The notes: generated by a model not told the origin, from the letters alone. Shown: positions 49,060-58,977, numbered from the stretch's first letter. The stretch is 64,000 nucleotides of DNA from Clostridium sp. (GCF_026168755.1 NZ_JAPFDR010000005.1:51282-115281); one strand, 5' to 3'. Program-made: numbers and translations.

Positions 49060-49105
49060 CACTTATTATGTTTATTAAGTTGAATTTTTTTGAGGGGGTA
49101 AAGTT

Positions 49106-49131
49106 TAGGGCTTACTGCCCTTTTATTTTTA
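49106..49131 (+). terminator. Terminator of the bile salt hydrolase gene
   Basis: AGGGC / GCCCT is a short 5-bp stem, followed by TTTATTTTT. Confidence 0.65.
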
Positions 49132-49286
49132 TAATACTAACTAATGTTATTTATAAAATATTTAAGGTAGGCTATAATTAAATTCATAACTATTAATAGT
49201 GATTGCATATGAATACCATTTGTAGAATAACAGGTCTAACAGAATAGGATATAAAAAATTATAATAAGTAAAGGGTTCACTAAAAA

Positions 49287-49307
49287 TAGTATAAAAATTT
49301 TATACTA
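49287..49307. promoter_or_regulatory. Perfect 21-base palindrome, possible operator
   Basis: TAGTATAAAA-A-TTTTATACTA lies 26 bases upstream of the thioesterase start. It has no T tail suited to termination, and its symmetry and place suggest a repressor site over a promoter. The cognate regulator is unknown. Confidence 0.45.
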
Positions 49308-49332
49308 ACTTGGAATAATAGGAGGAAATAGA

Positions 49333-49713
49333 ATGATTAATATAGGGATAATTGGTGAAGCTAAAGATATGGTAAATGAAAACAATATTGCAAAGACTTT
49401 AAGAAGTGGAGAGTTAAATGTATATGCTACACCTTCTATGATTGCACTTATGGAGGAAGCTGCTTATAAAAGTATTCAAAGTGAATTAGAACAGGGGAAA
49501 GGTAGTGTTGGAACACTTATGAATGTAAAACATCTATCTAGTACTCCTATAGGTATGGAAGTAACTGCAAAAAGTGAATTAATTGAAATTGATAGAAGAA
49601 GACTTGTATTTAAAGTTGAAGCATTTGATGAACGTGGAAAAATTGGTGAAGGAATACATGAGCGTTTTATAATTGATAACGAAGATTTCCAAAAGAAAAC
49701 TGACAATAAATAA
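49333..49713 (+). CDS. Hotdog-fold thioesterase, FlK-like
   Basis: A 126-residue single-domain protein resembling the fluoroacetyl-CoA thioesterase-like family: ATPSMIALMEEAAYKSIQSEL (about 35-55), GTLMNVKHLSSTPIGMEVTA with the family H-x4-P-x-G pattern (about 62-81) and GKIGEGIHERFII near the end. The acyl-CoA substrate is unknown. TAGGAGGAAA precedes the ATG. A 21-base palindrome lies just upstream. Confidence 0.8.
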   Translation: MINIGIIGEAKDMVNENNIAKTLRSGELNVYATPSMIALMEEAAYKSIQSELEQGKGSVGTLMNVKHLSSTPIGMEVTAKSELIEIDRRRLVFKVEAFDERGKIGEGIHERFIIDNEDFQKKTDNK

Positions 49714-49721
49714 TATAAAGT

Positions 49722-49766
49722 GAAAATTAGCGATATCAAAGCAGAGATTGATATCGCTAATTTCAT
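49722..49766. terminator. Bidirectional terminator between the thioesterase and ABC genes
   Basis: GAAAATTAGCGATATC / GATATCGCTAATTTC pairs over 15 bases with a 12-base loop and lies between two convergent genes. Confidence 0.75.
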
Positions 49767-49794
49767 TAGTCATATTTTAAAGTATAGTTTAAAA

Positions 49795-52575
49795 TTACTC
49801 TGATCTAAGTGCTGTAACAGGATCTTTTTTAGCAGCCTTCTTTGATGGTACAAATCCACCTATAATAGTAAGAAGCATGCTAAGTATAATTAATATTATT
49901 GCAGCAGGTATAGGTAATGAGGCATTAACAGTATTAGAATCTAATACTGAATGGATAATGGAGTTTATTGGAATTAATAATAATAATGAGATTACAACTC
50001 CTAATAATCCAGAGCAAAGTCCAATGATAAATGTTTCAGCATTAAATACTTGAGATATATTATGTTTTGATGCACCAATAGCACGTAAGATACCAATCTC
50101 CTTAGTACGCTCCATTACAGATATGAATGTAATAATTCCAATCATAATAGAAGAAACAATAAGTGAAACTGCTACGAATGCAATTAATACATATGATATA
50201 ACATTAATTATTGTAGTAACAGAAGATAATAGTATTCCAATATAATCTGTATAACTAATTTTATTTTCTTCGCTTGCAGTTGAATTATAATCTTCAATAC
50301 AATCAGAGATAGATTCTTTATTTTCAAAGCTATCTGTATAAATGCTAATAGAAGATGGTGCATCTAAGCTTACTACACCAAAAGTAGTCATATTATCATC
50401 ATAAGTTCCAGTAGAAATATAAGTATCGTAAATTTTAAGTAATGTATCATTATCAGGTGATTTTAGATACTCATCTAACATAGCAGCAAGTTGTGTTTCA
50501 CTCATAGTTGATATATCTGGTGTTACAGATTGAATTGATGAATTATCTATATTTGACATTCCATCACCTGCAGTTTGCATAGAGTACATTATTGTCTTAA
50601 ATAGATTTGCTTTATCAGAAACTCCGAGATTTTCTAAGTATTTTTTTGCATCTGCTATTTTTTCATCATCACTAGATGGAGAAAATTCCATACCATTTAA
50701 TACGTTAATAGTTGGGGTTTCTTTTTGAGCTTTAACAATTTCACTATCATCTGTATATTGGATAATATAGTTAGTAAGTGCTCTTGTATATCCTAGTGCA
50801 GTAGAAATTAAAGCATTTTTAGCATCTTCTTTTGGACGAACAACACCAGTTATTTTTAATTTTACAGCATTATTCATTAATTTTTCCATTTCAGTTGTAT
50901 CTTCTTTTATAGATTTAAATGTACCGTTACCATTTGATATATAAGTAGCACTTTCAGGAATTATATAAAATTCTTTGTTACATATATCTTCATAGTTCCA
51001 GCTTTTACTTTCAAGTTTGATTTCTTCACCATTTTCTATTTTATTCATTAAGTCTTTATATTCAGAACTTGGTAAAATACCTAATTGATAAAGTGTATTA
51101 CTAGAAATTTCATTGTTTTTATCTAATGTAAGGATAATTTCATCATAGGCATTAGGCCAATTACCATATAATAAATCATAGCTTTCCTTAACAGCTTCAC
51201 TAACTGATTCACCATCTTTACCAGAAAGCAATTCACTAAAGTTATTTGAGTTTGATGGCATTCCAGGAAGACCAGACATATTTGACATTGTAGACATATT
51301 AGACATTCCTAGCATTGTATTTGTAGAGTTGTTATTATCTGTAAGTGTGCTTCCATTGGTATTGACTAAAGTTCCATCTGGATCTTTTGTATAAACATCA
51401 AATTTTGTAGCATAAGAATATATTATACCATTTTCGCCTACGTATTTATTTATTTCACTATCAGGATTATCTAAATATTTTTTAAAGGCAGTTAAATTAT
51501 TTTCAGTAAAACTACTTGTCATAGTAGATGCCATTTCAATACTAGAGCCATTTGAGTAAATTGCATCTAAATCGTGATTAGCATCATCAACTTTTCCTGC
51601 TGATGGACCACCTGAAGACATTATGCTACTAAGATCAATGGTTTCAGATTCAATAGATATTGGGTAAGATGTCATAGTCTCTTTTTGAATATTATCAATA
51701 TAAGTATTAACTCCATTACTAAGAGATAAAATTAATGCAATTCCAATAATACCTATAGATCCTGCAAATGAGGTTAAAAGAGTTCTTCCTTTTTTTGTTT
51801 TTAAATTGTTAAAGCTTAGAGATAATGAAGTTAGTAATGACATTGAAGCTTTACCCATATTCTCATGTTTAGGTGGAGCCATATTTTTGGTATCCACTTC
51901 ATAAGGATTAGAATCATCTATAATATGTCCATCTTTTACTTTAACAATACGATTAGCATATAGTTCTGCTAATTCAGGATTATGAGTTACCATAACAACT
52001 AGTCTATCCTTCGCTACTTCTTTTAATAAATCCATAACTTGAATACTAGTTTCACTATCAAGTGCTCCAGTTGGTTCATCAGCTAATAAGATTTCGGGAT
52101 CATTTACTAATGCCCTTGCAATAGCAACACGTTGCATTTGGCCTCCAGACATTTGATTAGGTTTTTTATGAAGTTGTTTTCCAAGACCTACTTTTTCTAG
52201 AGCTTCTGTTGCACGTTTTTTTCTTTCTGATTTGGATATACCTGAAATAGTTAAAGCTAACTCAACATTTGAAAGAACAGTTTGATGAGGAATTAGGTTA
52301 TAGCTTTGAAATACAAATCCGATAGTATGATTTCTATATGAATCCCAATCTCTATCTTTATATTTTTTAGTAGAAATTCCATTGATAATTAAATCCCCAC
52401 TATCATAGCGATCAAGTCCTCCAATAACATTTAATAATGTTGTTTTTCCTGATCCACTAGGACCTAAGATTGCAACGAATTCATTATCTCTCAGATTTAA
52501 AGAGACTCCATCTAGAGCAATTTGTTCTAAATCGCCAGTAACATATTTTTTGTATATTTTTTGTATTTGAAGCAT
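49795..52575 (-). CDS. Fused ABC transporter ATPase/permease (MacB-like)
   Basis: A 926-residue fusion. The ATPase (about 1-225) has Walker A GPSGSGKTT (about 38-46), signature MSGGQMQRVAIARAL, Walker B ILLADEPTGALDS and the switch MVTHNPEL. The FtsX/MacB-type permease follows: one membrane helix (about 268-290), a large extracytoplasmic domain (about 295-775) rich in Asn, Ser and Asp with a methionine-rich stretch near 430-445, and three C-terminal helices, with RTKEIGILRAIGASK between the last ones. Such transporters export peptides or lipids or sense envelope stress. AAGGAGTG precedes the start on the minus strand. Confidence 0.88.
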   Translation of the reverse strand: MLQIQKIYKKYVTGDLEQIALDGVSLNLRDNEFVAILGPSGSGKTTLLNVIGGLDRYDSGDLIINGISTKKYKDRDWDSYRNHTIGFVFQSYNLIPHQTVLSNVELALTISGISKSERKKRATEALEKVGLGKQLHKKPNQMSGGQMQRVAIARALVNDPEILLADEPTGALDSETSIQVMDLLKEVAKDRLVVMVTHNPELAELYANRIVKVKDGHIIDDSNPYEVDTKNMAPPKHENMGKASMSLLTSLSLSFNNLKTKKGRTLLTSFAGSIGIIGIALILSLSNGVNTYIDNIQKETMTSYPISIESETIDLSSIMSSGGPSAGKVDDANHDLDAIYSNGSSIEMASTMTSSFTENNLTAFKKYLDNPDSEINKYVGENGIIYSYATKFDVYTKDPDGTLVNTNGSTLTDNNNSTNTMLGMSNMSTMSNMSGLPGMPSNSNNFSELLSGKDGESVSEAVKESYDLLYGNWPNAYDEIILTLDKNNEISSNTLYQLGILPSSEYKDLMNKIENGEEIKLESKSWNYEDICNKEFYIIPESATYISNGNGTFKSIKEDTTEMEKLMNNAVKLKITGVVRPKEDAKNALISTALGYTRALTNYIIQYTDDSEIVKAQKETPTINVLNGMEFSPSSDDEKIADAKKYLENLGVSDKANLFKTIMYSMQTAGDGMSNIDNSSIQSVTPDISTMSETQLAAMLDEYLKSPDNDTLLKIYDTYISTGTYDDNMTTFGVVSLDAPSSISIYTDSFENKESISDCIEDYNSTASEENKISYTDYIGILLSSVTTIINVISYVLIAFVAVSLIVSSIMIGIITFISVMERTKEIGILRAIGASKHNISQVFNAETFIIGLCSGLLGVVISLLLLIPINSIIHSVLDSNTVNASLPIPAAIILIILSMLLTIIGGFVPSKKAAKKDPVTALRSE

Positions 52576-52681
52576 GTTTCGTTCACTCCTTTTTTTAGAT
52601 TTGGAATAATAGTTATGTTTTCTTTGGCAATATTATCTATATTATACTACTTTTATAAATTGAAAATAAACTAAATATTAA

Positions 52682-52978
52682 AGAGATAATAAATTATGGT
52701 TTTGTATAAATAATCAAAAGGATGTATATAAAGATATGCAGGCAAATCCTGAGATTGAAGTTTCAGTATCAAGTCCTACTTATGCTTGGATAAGATTAAA
52801 TGGAAAAGTAGTATTTGAAAACAACATGGCAGTTAAGGAAGAATGTATGAATAATCTAATTGTAAAGGGGCAATATAATAGTGCTAATAATCCAATATTT
52901 GAAGTGTTTTACTTAGAAAATGCACATGCAGTGATTGCAGATTTTTCAGGAAATCCACCTAAAGAATATAACCTTTAA
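52682..52978 (+). pseudogene. 5'-truncated pyridoxamine-phosphate-oxidase-like gene
   Basis: The frame encodes the C-terminal two thirds of a PNPOx-like flavin protein. Family-like sequence begins at KLWFCINNQKDVYKDMQAN (from about 52691), before the first ATG (52736), and continues through WIRLNGKVVFENN to a natural stop. The usual 30-40 N-terminal residues are missing; a stop lies directly upstream at 52679. No ribosome site precedes the ATG. The intact 3' end and terminator suggest recent loss of the 5' end. Confidence 0.7.
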
Positions 52979-52985
52979 TTTATGG

Positions 52986-53026
52986 AAAAGCAAAGCTATA
53001 CTTAAAAAAGTATTTCTTTGCTTTTT
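52986..53026. terminator. Terminator after the PNPOx remnant
   Basis: AAAGCAAAG / CTTTGCTTT, with inner TACTT / AAGTA, is followed by a T run. Confidence 0.75.
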
Positions 53027-53029
53027 TTA

Positions 53030-53263
53030 TTATAAATTTTTATATTTATAGTCCTCACCCCAAGTATACATGGCATCTAGAATAGGTTTTAAACTATAAC
53101 CTGTTTCAGTAAGAGTATATTCAACTTTAGGAGGTACCTGAGGGTAAACTTTACGTATTAAAAGGCCATTAGATTCCATATTTCTGAGGTGGCTAGTAAG
53201 AACTTTTTGTGTAATACCAGTTACTGATCTCATTAACTCATTAAATCTTTTAGTTCCGGTTAA
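53030..53263 (-). pseudogene. 5'-truncated HxlR-family regulator
   Basis: The remnant encodes the C-terminal two thirds of an HxlR winged helix: TGTKRFNELMRSVTGITQK (reading through the ATG at 53233), LTSHLRNMESNGLLIRKVY, then PPKVEYTLTETGYSLKPILD and WGEDY. Recognisable sequence extends upstream of any start codon to a stop at about 53264-53266. The first helix and the CP/GKW region of the family are gone. Both this and the convergent PNPOx remnant lack only their 5' ends. Confidence 0.7.
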
Positions 53264-53441
53264 TTAATTTTATACTATATCAAGTATGGATTCAATAATC
53301 TTAAGAAAAAGAAAAGAGTATATTTTTATAGTTTCTACAAGATAACTATACCACTTTAAAGTGCGCACTTACTTAGAATATATCAAATGTTTAAAATAAA
53401 AATAAGAATATATGAGGTAGGTGATCGTGTAATTGATATTA

Positions 53442-53745
53442 TGCATGTTAATGATAATTGGATTTGTTATATAATGGAAAAAAGATTATTTTGTAATTAC
53501 TACAAATGTGGATCATCAATTTTATAAAGCTGGATTTCCTGAAGAGAGGATCTTTACAACACAAGGAGATTATGGAGTAATTCAATGTTCAAGAGGATGT
53601 CATAAAAAATTATATGATAATGAAGAGTTAATATATAAGATGATTAATAAGCAACGATATTGTAAAATTCAGACAGAGTTAGTAAATGATAGGATGTTTT
53701 GTTCCAGGACATATGTGTATCGATAATGCTATTCATTATTATGGC
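53442..53745 (+). pseudogene. Decayed Sir2-family NAD-dependent deacylase
   Basis: Fragments of a Sir2-like protein lie in different frames. NWICYIMEK (53456-53482) continues, after one extra A in a run of six, as DYFVITTNVDHQFYKAGF and then FTTQGDYGVIQCSRGCHKKLYDNEELIYKM. The frame shifts again near 53700, where PGHMCIDN appears in another frame. The N-terminal NAD-binding motif GAGxS and the C-terminus were not found. A remnant reading frame of 72 codons (53508-53726) is what is left open. Confidence 0.7.
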
Positions 53746-53894
53746 GCATATTATTCATATATTAATTTATAGCATTTACATTGGAATAAGCTGACTATAT
53801 AATTAGGATATTAATTAATAAAATAGATTATAAATATATTTTATTAATTATGTAAATTATAAAAGTATAGACTAAAAAGACAGGGGGAAAAGGC

Positions 53895-56045
53895 ATGAAA
53901 TCATTAAAGATTGCTTGTACTGAAAGAACTAGAAATTACTTTTTCACAGATAGGGAAACTATAGAAGTTGGTACAACAGATTATACTGATGTAGCAGCTG
54001 CTGTAGTTAATGAATGTGATATAGAAAGTATAAATGACATATATGATACAAAGTTTGGGATAGCAATATTTGTATTGGCAGAAAGTGATGAGATTAATGA
54101 TGAGATTACAAATAAAGTACATAAAATAATACATATTAATGAATTAAATGAAGAAGAGTTTAGTAAAGAATTAAATAAGGCTGCTGATAAATATGAAGAA
54201 GAAATGTTACCTCCATTCTTTGATGTTTTAAGTGAATATTCAAGAAGAGGAAATTTACAGTTTGCATGTCCAGGACATCAAGGTGGTCAATATTTTGTTA
54301 AACATCCGGCTGGAAGAGCTATGTATGAATTCTTTGGGGAGAACATATTTAAATCAGATATATGTAATGCAGATGTTGACTTAGGTGATTTATTAATACA
54401 TGAAGGTCCAGCAATGTCAGCTCAAACTTATGCAGCAAAGGTATATAATGCTGATAAAACATATTTTGTAATGAATGGAACAAGTACATCTAACTCTGTA
54501 GTTATAAATGCTATAGTTTCTCCCGGAGATTTAGTTTTATTTGATAGAAATAATCATAAATCAGTATATAACTCAGCTTTAGTTTCATCAGCAGGAAAAC
54601 CAGTATATTTAGAAACTTCACGTAATCCATTTGGATTTATCGGTGGAATAGATGCTCATTGTTTCAATGAAGAGTATTTAAGAAGTGAAGCAGCTAAAGT
54701 TGATAGTGAAAAGGCAAAAGAGAAGAGGCCATTTAGATTAGCTGTTATTCAACTTGGAACTTATGATGGAACTATATATAATGCAAGACAAGTAGTTGAT
54801 AAAATAGGTCATCTTTGTGATTATATTTTATTTGATTCAGCATGGGTTGGATATGAACAATTTATACCAATGATGAGAGAATGTTCTCCATTATTATTAG
54901 ACTTAAAACCAGAGGACCCAGGAATATTGGTTACACAATCTATACATAAACAACAAGCAGGATTCTCACAAACGTCTCAAATTCATAAGAAGGATAGTCA
55001 CCTTAAAGGCCAAAAGCGTTATGTAGATCATAAGAGATTTAATAATGCATATATGTTATATGCATCAACAAGTCCATTTTATCCTTTATTTGCAGCTTTA
55101 GATGTTAATGCAAGAATGCAGGATGGAGAAGCGGGAAGAAAACTTTGGGCAGATTGTATAAAGGTTGGAGTTGAAGCTAGAAAAGATGTTTTAGAAAGAT
55201 GTGAATTATTAAAACCATTTATTCCGCCTGTAGTTAACGGAAAATCATGGCAGGATTATGATACAGAAGAAATAGCAAATAATATTGAATTTTTTAAATT
55301 CTATCCAGGAGAAAAGTGGCACTCATTTGAAGGATATGGAGAAAATCAATATTTTGTAGATCCTAATAAATTTATGTTAACAACTCCAGGAATAAATGTA
55401 GAAAATGGTGAATATGAGGATTTTGGTATACCAGCAACTATTTTAGCAAACTATTTAAGGGATCATAGAGTTGTGCCAGAAAAGAATGATTTAAATTCAA
55501 TATTATTCTTATTAACTCCAGCAGAAAGTACTTCAAAAATGAAAGGACTTGTAGATCACTTAGTAAGATTTGAAAATCTTATAAAGGAAGATGCCCCATT
55601 AAGTGAAGTTTTACCTAAGCTTTATGCTAAATATGAAGAACGCTATAAGGGATACACAATAAGAAGGCTATGCCAAGAAATGCATGATTTCTATAAGAAA
55701 AATGATGCAAAGACTTATCAAAAACTATTATTTAGAAGAGATTCACTTCCAGAGTATGTTATGAATCCTAATGAAGCAAATATTGAGCTTAAAAGAAATA
55801 ATGCCAAATTGGTACCTTTAAGTGATATAGTTGGAGAAATTGCTTTAGAAGGAGCGCTTCCTTATCCACCGGGAGTATTTTGTGTAGTTCCAGGTGAAAG
55901 ATGGAATATTGTAGCTCAAAAGTATTTCTCAATTTTAGAAGAAGGAATTAATAGATTCCCAGGATTTGCTCCAGAGATTCAAGGTGTTTACCTAGAAAAA
56001 GAAGATGGAAAAGTAAGGGCTTATGGATATGTGTTAGATAAGTAA
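53895..56045 (+). CDS. speF: Ornithine decarboxylase (Orn/Lys/Arg decarboxylase, SpeC/SpeF type)
   Basis: A 716-residue fold-I PLP decarboxylase with an N-terminal wing domain (about 1-105), a PLP domain and a C-terminal domain. The PLP lysine is in SIHKQQAGFSQTSQIHKKD (about 352-370), preceded by ACPGHQGG and FFGENIFKSDICN. The length and this lysine context fit SpeC/SpeF, which make putrescine from ornithine. It consumes a proton, so may aid acid tolerance. No PotE-type antiporter is adjacent. GGGGGAAAA precedes the ATG and a terminator follows. Lysine or arginine specificity is less likely. Confidence 0.88.
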   Translation: MKSLKIACTERTRNYFFTDRETIEVGTTDYTDVAAAVVNECDIESINDIYDTKFGIAIFVLAESDEINDEITNKVHKIIHINELNEEEFSKELNKAADKYEEEMLPPFFDVLSEYSRRGNLQFACPGHQGGQYFVKHPAGRAMYEFFGENIFKSDICNADVDLGDLLIHEGPAMSAQTYAAKVYNADKTYFVMNGTSTSNSVVINAIVSPGDLVLFDRNNHKSVYNSALVSSAGKPVYLETSRNPFGFIGGIDAHCFNEEYLRSEAAKVDSEKAKEKRPFRLAVIQLGTYDGTIYNARQVVDKIGHLCDYILFDSAWVGYEQFIPMMRECSPLLLDLKPEDPGILVTQSIHKQQAGFSQTSQIHKKDSHLKGQKRYVDHKRFNNAYMLYASTSPFYPLFAALDVNARMQDGEAGRKLWADCIKVGVEARKDVLERCELLKPFIPPVVNGKSWQDYDTEEIANNIEFFKFYPGEKWHSFEGYGENQYFVDPNKFMLTTPGINVENGEYEDFGIPATILANYLRDHRVVPEKNDLNSILFLLTPAESTSKMKGLVDHLVRFENLIKEDAPLSEVLPKLYAKYEERYKGYTIRRLCQEMHDFYKKNDAKTYQKLLFRRDSLPEYVMNPNEANIELKRNNAKLVPLSDIVGEIALEGALPYPPGVFCVVPGERWNIVAQKYFSILEEGINRFPGFAPEIQGVYLEKEDGKVRAYGYVLDK

Positions 56046-56071
56046 ATATGAAATATAATTAAAAAATAACA

Positions 56072-56107
56072 AATCCGTTCTATATATTTAGAGCGGAATT
56101 TTTTTAG
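56072..56107 (+). terminator. Terminator of the ornithine decarboxylase gene
   Basis: TCCGTTCTA / TAGAGCGGA is a stem with one G-T pair, followed by a T run. Confidence 0.8.
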
Positions 56108-56210
56108 TTCAAATAATATTTATTCAACAAAAATATATATTTTTTTATAGAAATAAATTTAATTTTATATAAAATATGAATATATACAGAATTTACAAGA
56201 GGTGATAAAA

Positions 56211-57245
56211 ATGAACAGAGAGTTTTACAAAAAAGCAAAAGAAGGGTTAAATAATAATAAAAATATTTGTATAGTAACTGTTATCAAAGATAAAGAGGAC
56301 AAGCATTTAGGAAAAAAGATATTGAAGATTGATGATGAAATATTACTTGAAGATGAGAAAAATATAGAGTTTTATAACAAAATTATAAATAAAATTAATT
56401 TTAATGAGTTTGGAAAAACAATAAAAATAGATGATGATATAGAAATTATTATAGAAAATATTATATCAAAGCCTAATCTTATAATTTGTGGAGGGGGACA
56501 TATAGCTTTATCTTTAGCAAGTATGGCAAAAATGTTAGATTTTAATACTACTGTTATAGATGACAGAGAGGAATTTGCTAATAAAGAAAGGTTTCCAGAA
56601 GTTGATAATGTAATTTGTGATAACTTTACTAATGCGTTAGATAGTATAGATTTTAATAAAAATTCATATTTTGTTGTTGTTACAAGAGGACATAAAGCAG
56701 ATCAGGAATGTGTCGAAAAAATATTACAAAATAAATTTAGATACTTAGGAATGATAGGGAGTAAAGGGAAGGTAGCACATTCAATAAATCAGTTATTAGA
56801 AAAAGGATATACTACAGAGGATATAAATAAGGTTAATGCTCCTATTGGAATTAGTATAGGTGCTAAGACTCCAGCTGAAATATCAGTAAGTATTATGGCG
56901 CAAATTATTCAAGAAAAGAGTAATGGCAATGTATCTAATATTGATGAAGAAATATTGAATGATATTATTTATAGTGATAATAATAAAGTTTTAGTTAGCA
57001 TATTGCATAAGAGAGGTTCATCACCTAGAGGTGTAGATGCTAAGATGCTTGTTAAAGATGATAGTAGCTTTATTGGAACTATTGGTGGAGGAATGGTTGA
57101 AAAGGTAGCATATGAAAAGGCTTTAGATTTAATAAAGGAGAAAAAATCACATATTGAAAGTTATGATTTATCTAATTCAGCTGCCGCTAAATTAGGTATG
57201 GCTTGTGGTGGAACTATTAAAGTGCTTTTTGAGTATATTGAATAA
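56211..57245 (+). CDS. xdhC: XdhC/CoxI-family molybdenum hydroxylase maturation factor
   Basis: A protein of about 344 residues. The C-terminal Rossmann part contains LIICGGGHIALSLASMAKML (about 84-103) and TTVIDDREEFANKERFP; a second block has VSILHKRGSSPRGVDAKMLV and GTIGGGMVEKVAYEKAL. XdhC binds the Mo cofactor and delivers a sulfurated form to xanthine dehydrogenase-type enzymes. It heads the locus whose structural genes lie at 58.9-62.5 kb. AGAGGTG supports the ATG at 56211. Confidence 0.88.
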   Translation: MNREFYKKAKEGLNNNKNICIVTVIKDKEDKHLGKKILKIDDEILLEDEKNIEFYNKIINKINFNEFGKTIKIDDDIEIIIENIISKPNLIICGGGHIALSLASMAKMLDFNTTVIDDREEFANKERFPEVDNVICDNFTNALDSIDFNKNSYFVVVTRGHKADQECVEKILQNKFRYLGMIGSKGKVAHSINQLLEKGYTTEDINKVNAPIGISIGAKTPAEISVSIMAQIIQEKSNGNVSNIDEEILNDIIYSDNNKVLVSILHKRGSSPRGVDAKMLVKDDSSFIGTIGGGMVEKVAYEKALDLIKEKKSHIESYDLSNSAAAKLGMACGGTIKVLFEYIE

Positions 57246-57282
57246 AATACGAAAAATGATTAAAGTAATATTATTTTTTCAA

Positions 57283-57329
57283 AAAATTAAAAGACAAACC
57301 TTACTATGAAGTTTGTCTTTTAATTTTTG
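57283..57329 (+). terminator. Terminator after xdhC
   Basis: AAATTAAAAGACAAAC / GTTTGTCTTTTAATTT is a perfect 16-bp stem with a T tail. Confidence 0.85.
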
Positions 57330-57514
57330 TTTTTTAACTACAAAAATGGTGTTTAAAATAAAAAAATACAAAAAATATGTAAAAAAATATAGAAAATTAT
57401 ACACAAAATACAAATTATGTGTTAAAATCAACATATAGACAAAAACGTACATTTTATAACAAAAATAAAAATATTATTCGTAATTTATGTTTACTAGTTA
57501 TAGGGGGATTTGTA

Positions 57515-58837
57515 ATGAAAACAGGAAGTATTTATGATTTAGAAGGAAGAGTACCTTTAAAGCAAGCAGTTCCATTGGGGATTCAACATGTATTAGCTAT
57601 GTTTTTAGGTAATGTATCACCTCTTATTATAGTATGTGGTATTTTAAATGTTCCTTTAGAGACTAAATCAATACTAATACAAAATGCAATGTTTATATCT
57701 GGAGCGGCAACATTACTTCAATTATATCCAGTTTTTAAAATGGGAAGTGGACTACCAATAGTAATGGGGACAAGTTCTGGATTTATAGGAACAGAAAAAG
57801 CAATAGGTATGGCTTATGGCTATGATGCTATTATGGGAGCATCTTTAGTAGGGGCAATTTTTGAAATTATATTAGGTTTTTTTATTAAACCGCTTAAAAA
57901 GTTATTTCCGCCAATAGTTACAAGTCTTGTAATAATATCTATTGGATTATCATTACTTCCAGTTGGAATAAGTTACTTTGGGGGAGGCTCATCTTCTCAG
58001 GATTTTGGATCACCTAAGAACTTATTAGTAGCTACTATAGTTGTTGTTGTTATTATTATTTTAAAGCAATTCACAGAAGGATTTTTAAGTGTATCATCTG
58101 TATTAATAGGAATAATTGTAGGATATATTGTATCTATATGTTTAGGTATGGTTGATTTTACAGAGGTTAAGAATGCAGCTTGGATTAGTTTGCCAAAACC
58201 ATTTGTTATGGGGTTTGAGTTTAAAATAGACGCAATTATTGCTATGAGTATAATGTATATAGCTACAGCAGTAGAAACTGTAGGAAATATATCGGCAATT
58301 GCACTTGGGGGGCTTGATAGAAATGCCACTAATCGTGAATTCTCAGGTGGAGTAGTTGCAGATGGTATAGCAAGTGCGGTTGCATCAGCATTTGGAGTTC
58401 TTCCCAATACAGCATTTGGTCAAAATGCTGGGCTTGTAGCTGTTACTAAGGTAGTTAATAAATTTTCAATTATGACAGGAGCAGTTTTCTTAATTTTAGC
58501 AGGGTTTATTCCAAAGTTAAGCGCATTATTTTCAGTTATGCCACAATCAGTTCTTGGAGGGGCAGCTGTTATCATGTTTGCAATGATACTTGTAAGTGGG
58601 CTTCAATCATTGCTAAGAGAAGGATTAGATTCTAGAAATGGAATAATTGTTGCAGTTTCAATAGGATTAGGTATTGGGATTGGAGAAATGCCTGAAATAT
58701 TAAGACATTTACCAGAATGGGTAACACAAGTCTTTGGAAATAATAGTATTATTATGACTTTTGTTATTGCAACAGTGCTAAATTTAATATTACCTAAAAA
58801 AGAAGAAACTAAAGAGAATAGTATTGAAGTTGAATAA
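57515..58837 (+). CDS. NCS2-family purine (xanthine/uric acid) permease
   Basis: A protein of about 440 residues with the 14-helix NCS2 fold. It begins GRVPLKQAVPLGIQHVLAMF, contains MGTSSGFIGTEKAIGMAYGY and the motif NTAFGQNAGLVAVTKVVNKF (about 300), where Q and N are substrate contacts in this family. It likely imports xanthine or urate with protons for the hydroxylase encoded next. The ATG at 57515 follows AGGGGGAT; upstream in-frame sequence looks non-coding. No purine riboswitch was seen in its leader. Confidence 0.9.
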   Translation: MKTGSIYDLEGRVPLKQAVPLGIQHVLAMFLGNVSPLIIVCGILNVPLETKSILIQNAMFISGAATLLQLYPVFKMGSGLPIVMGTSSGFIGTEKAIGMAYGYDAIMGASLVGAIFEIILGFFIKPLKKLFPPIVTSLVIISIGLSLLPVGISYFGGGSSSQDFGSPKNLLVATIVVVVIIILKQFTEGFLSVSSVLIGIIVGYIVSICLGMVDFTEVKNAAWISLPKPFVMGFEFKIDAIIAMSIMYIATAVETVGNISAIALGGLDRNATNREFSGGVVADGIASAVASAFGVLPNTAFGQNAGLVAVTKVVNKFSIMTGAVFLILAGFIPKLSALFSVMPQSVLGGAAVIMFAMILVSGLQSLLREGLDSRNGIIVAVSIGLGIGIGEMPEILRHLPEWVTQVFGNNSIIMTFVIATVLNLILPKKEETKENSIEVE

Positions 58838-58870
58838 GGTATGGTATAAAGTTTAAAATATAAATATGAA

Positions 58871-58912
58871 AAAATATCCACTAATTTTGTAAAAGGTTTA
58901 GTGGGTATTTTA
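58871..58912 (+). terminator. Terminator after the purine permease
   Basis: AAAATATCCACTAA / TTAGTGGGTATTTT pairs with one G-T pair and ends in Ts. Confidence 0.75.
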
Positions 58913-58977
58913 ATGTAATAAAATTATATAACTAAAAAGCATTAAAGGTATATTTTATAGATGGAGGTAAAAAGATA

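Noticed and set aside
57330..57514. Purine riboswitch in front of the NCS2 permease
   Set aside because: I looked for the conserved purine aptamer core and did not find it; the region is plain AT-rich sequence.
57997..58407. Minus-strand frame of 136 codons inside the permease
   Set aside because: It is a shadow of the membrane protein on the other strand, without ribosome site or recognisable motifs.
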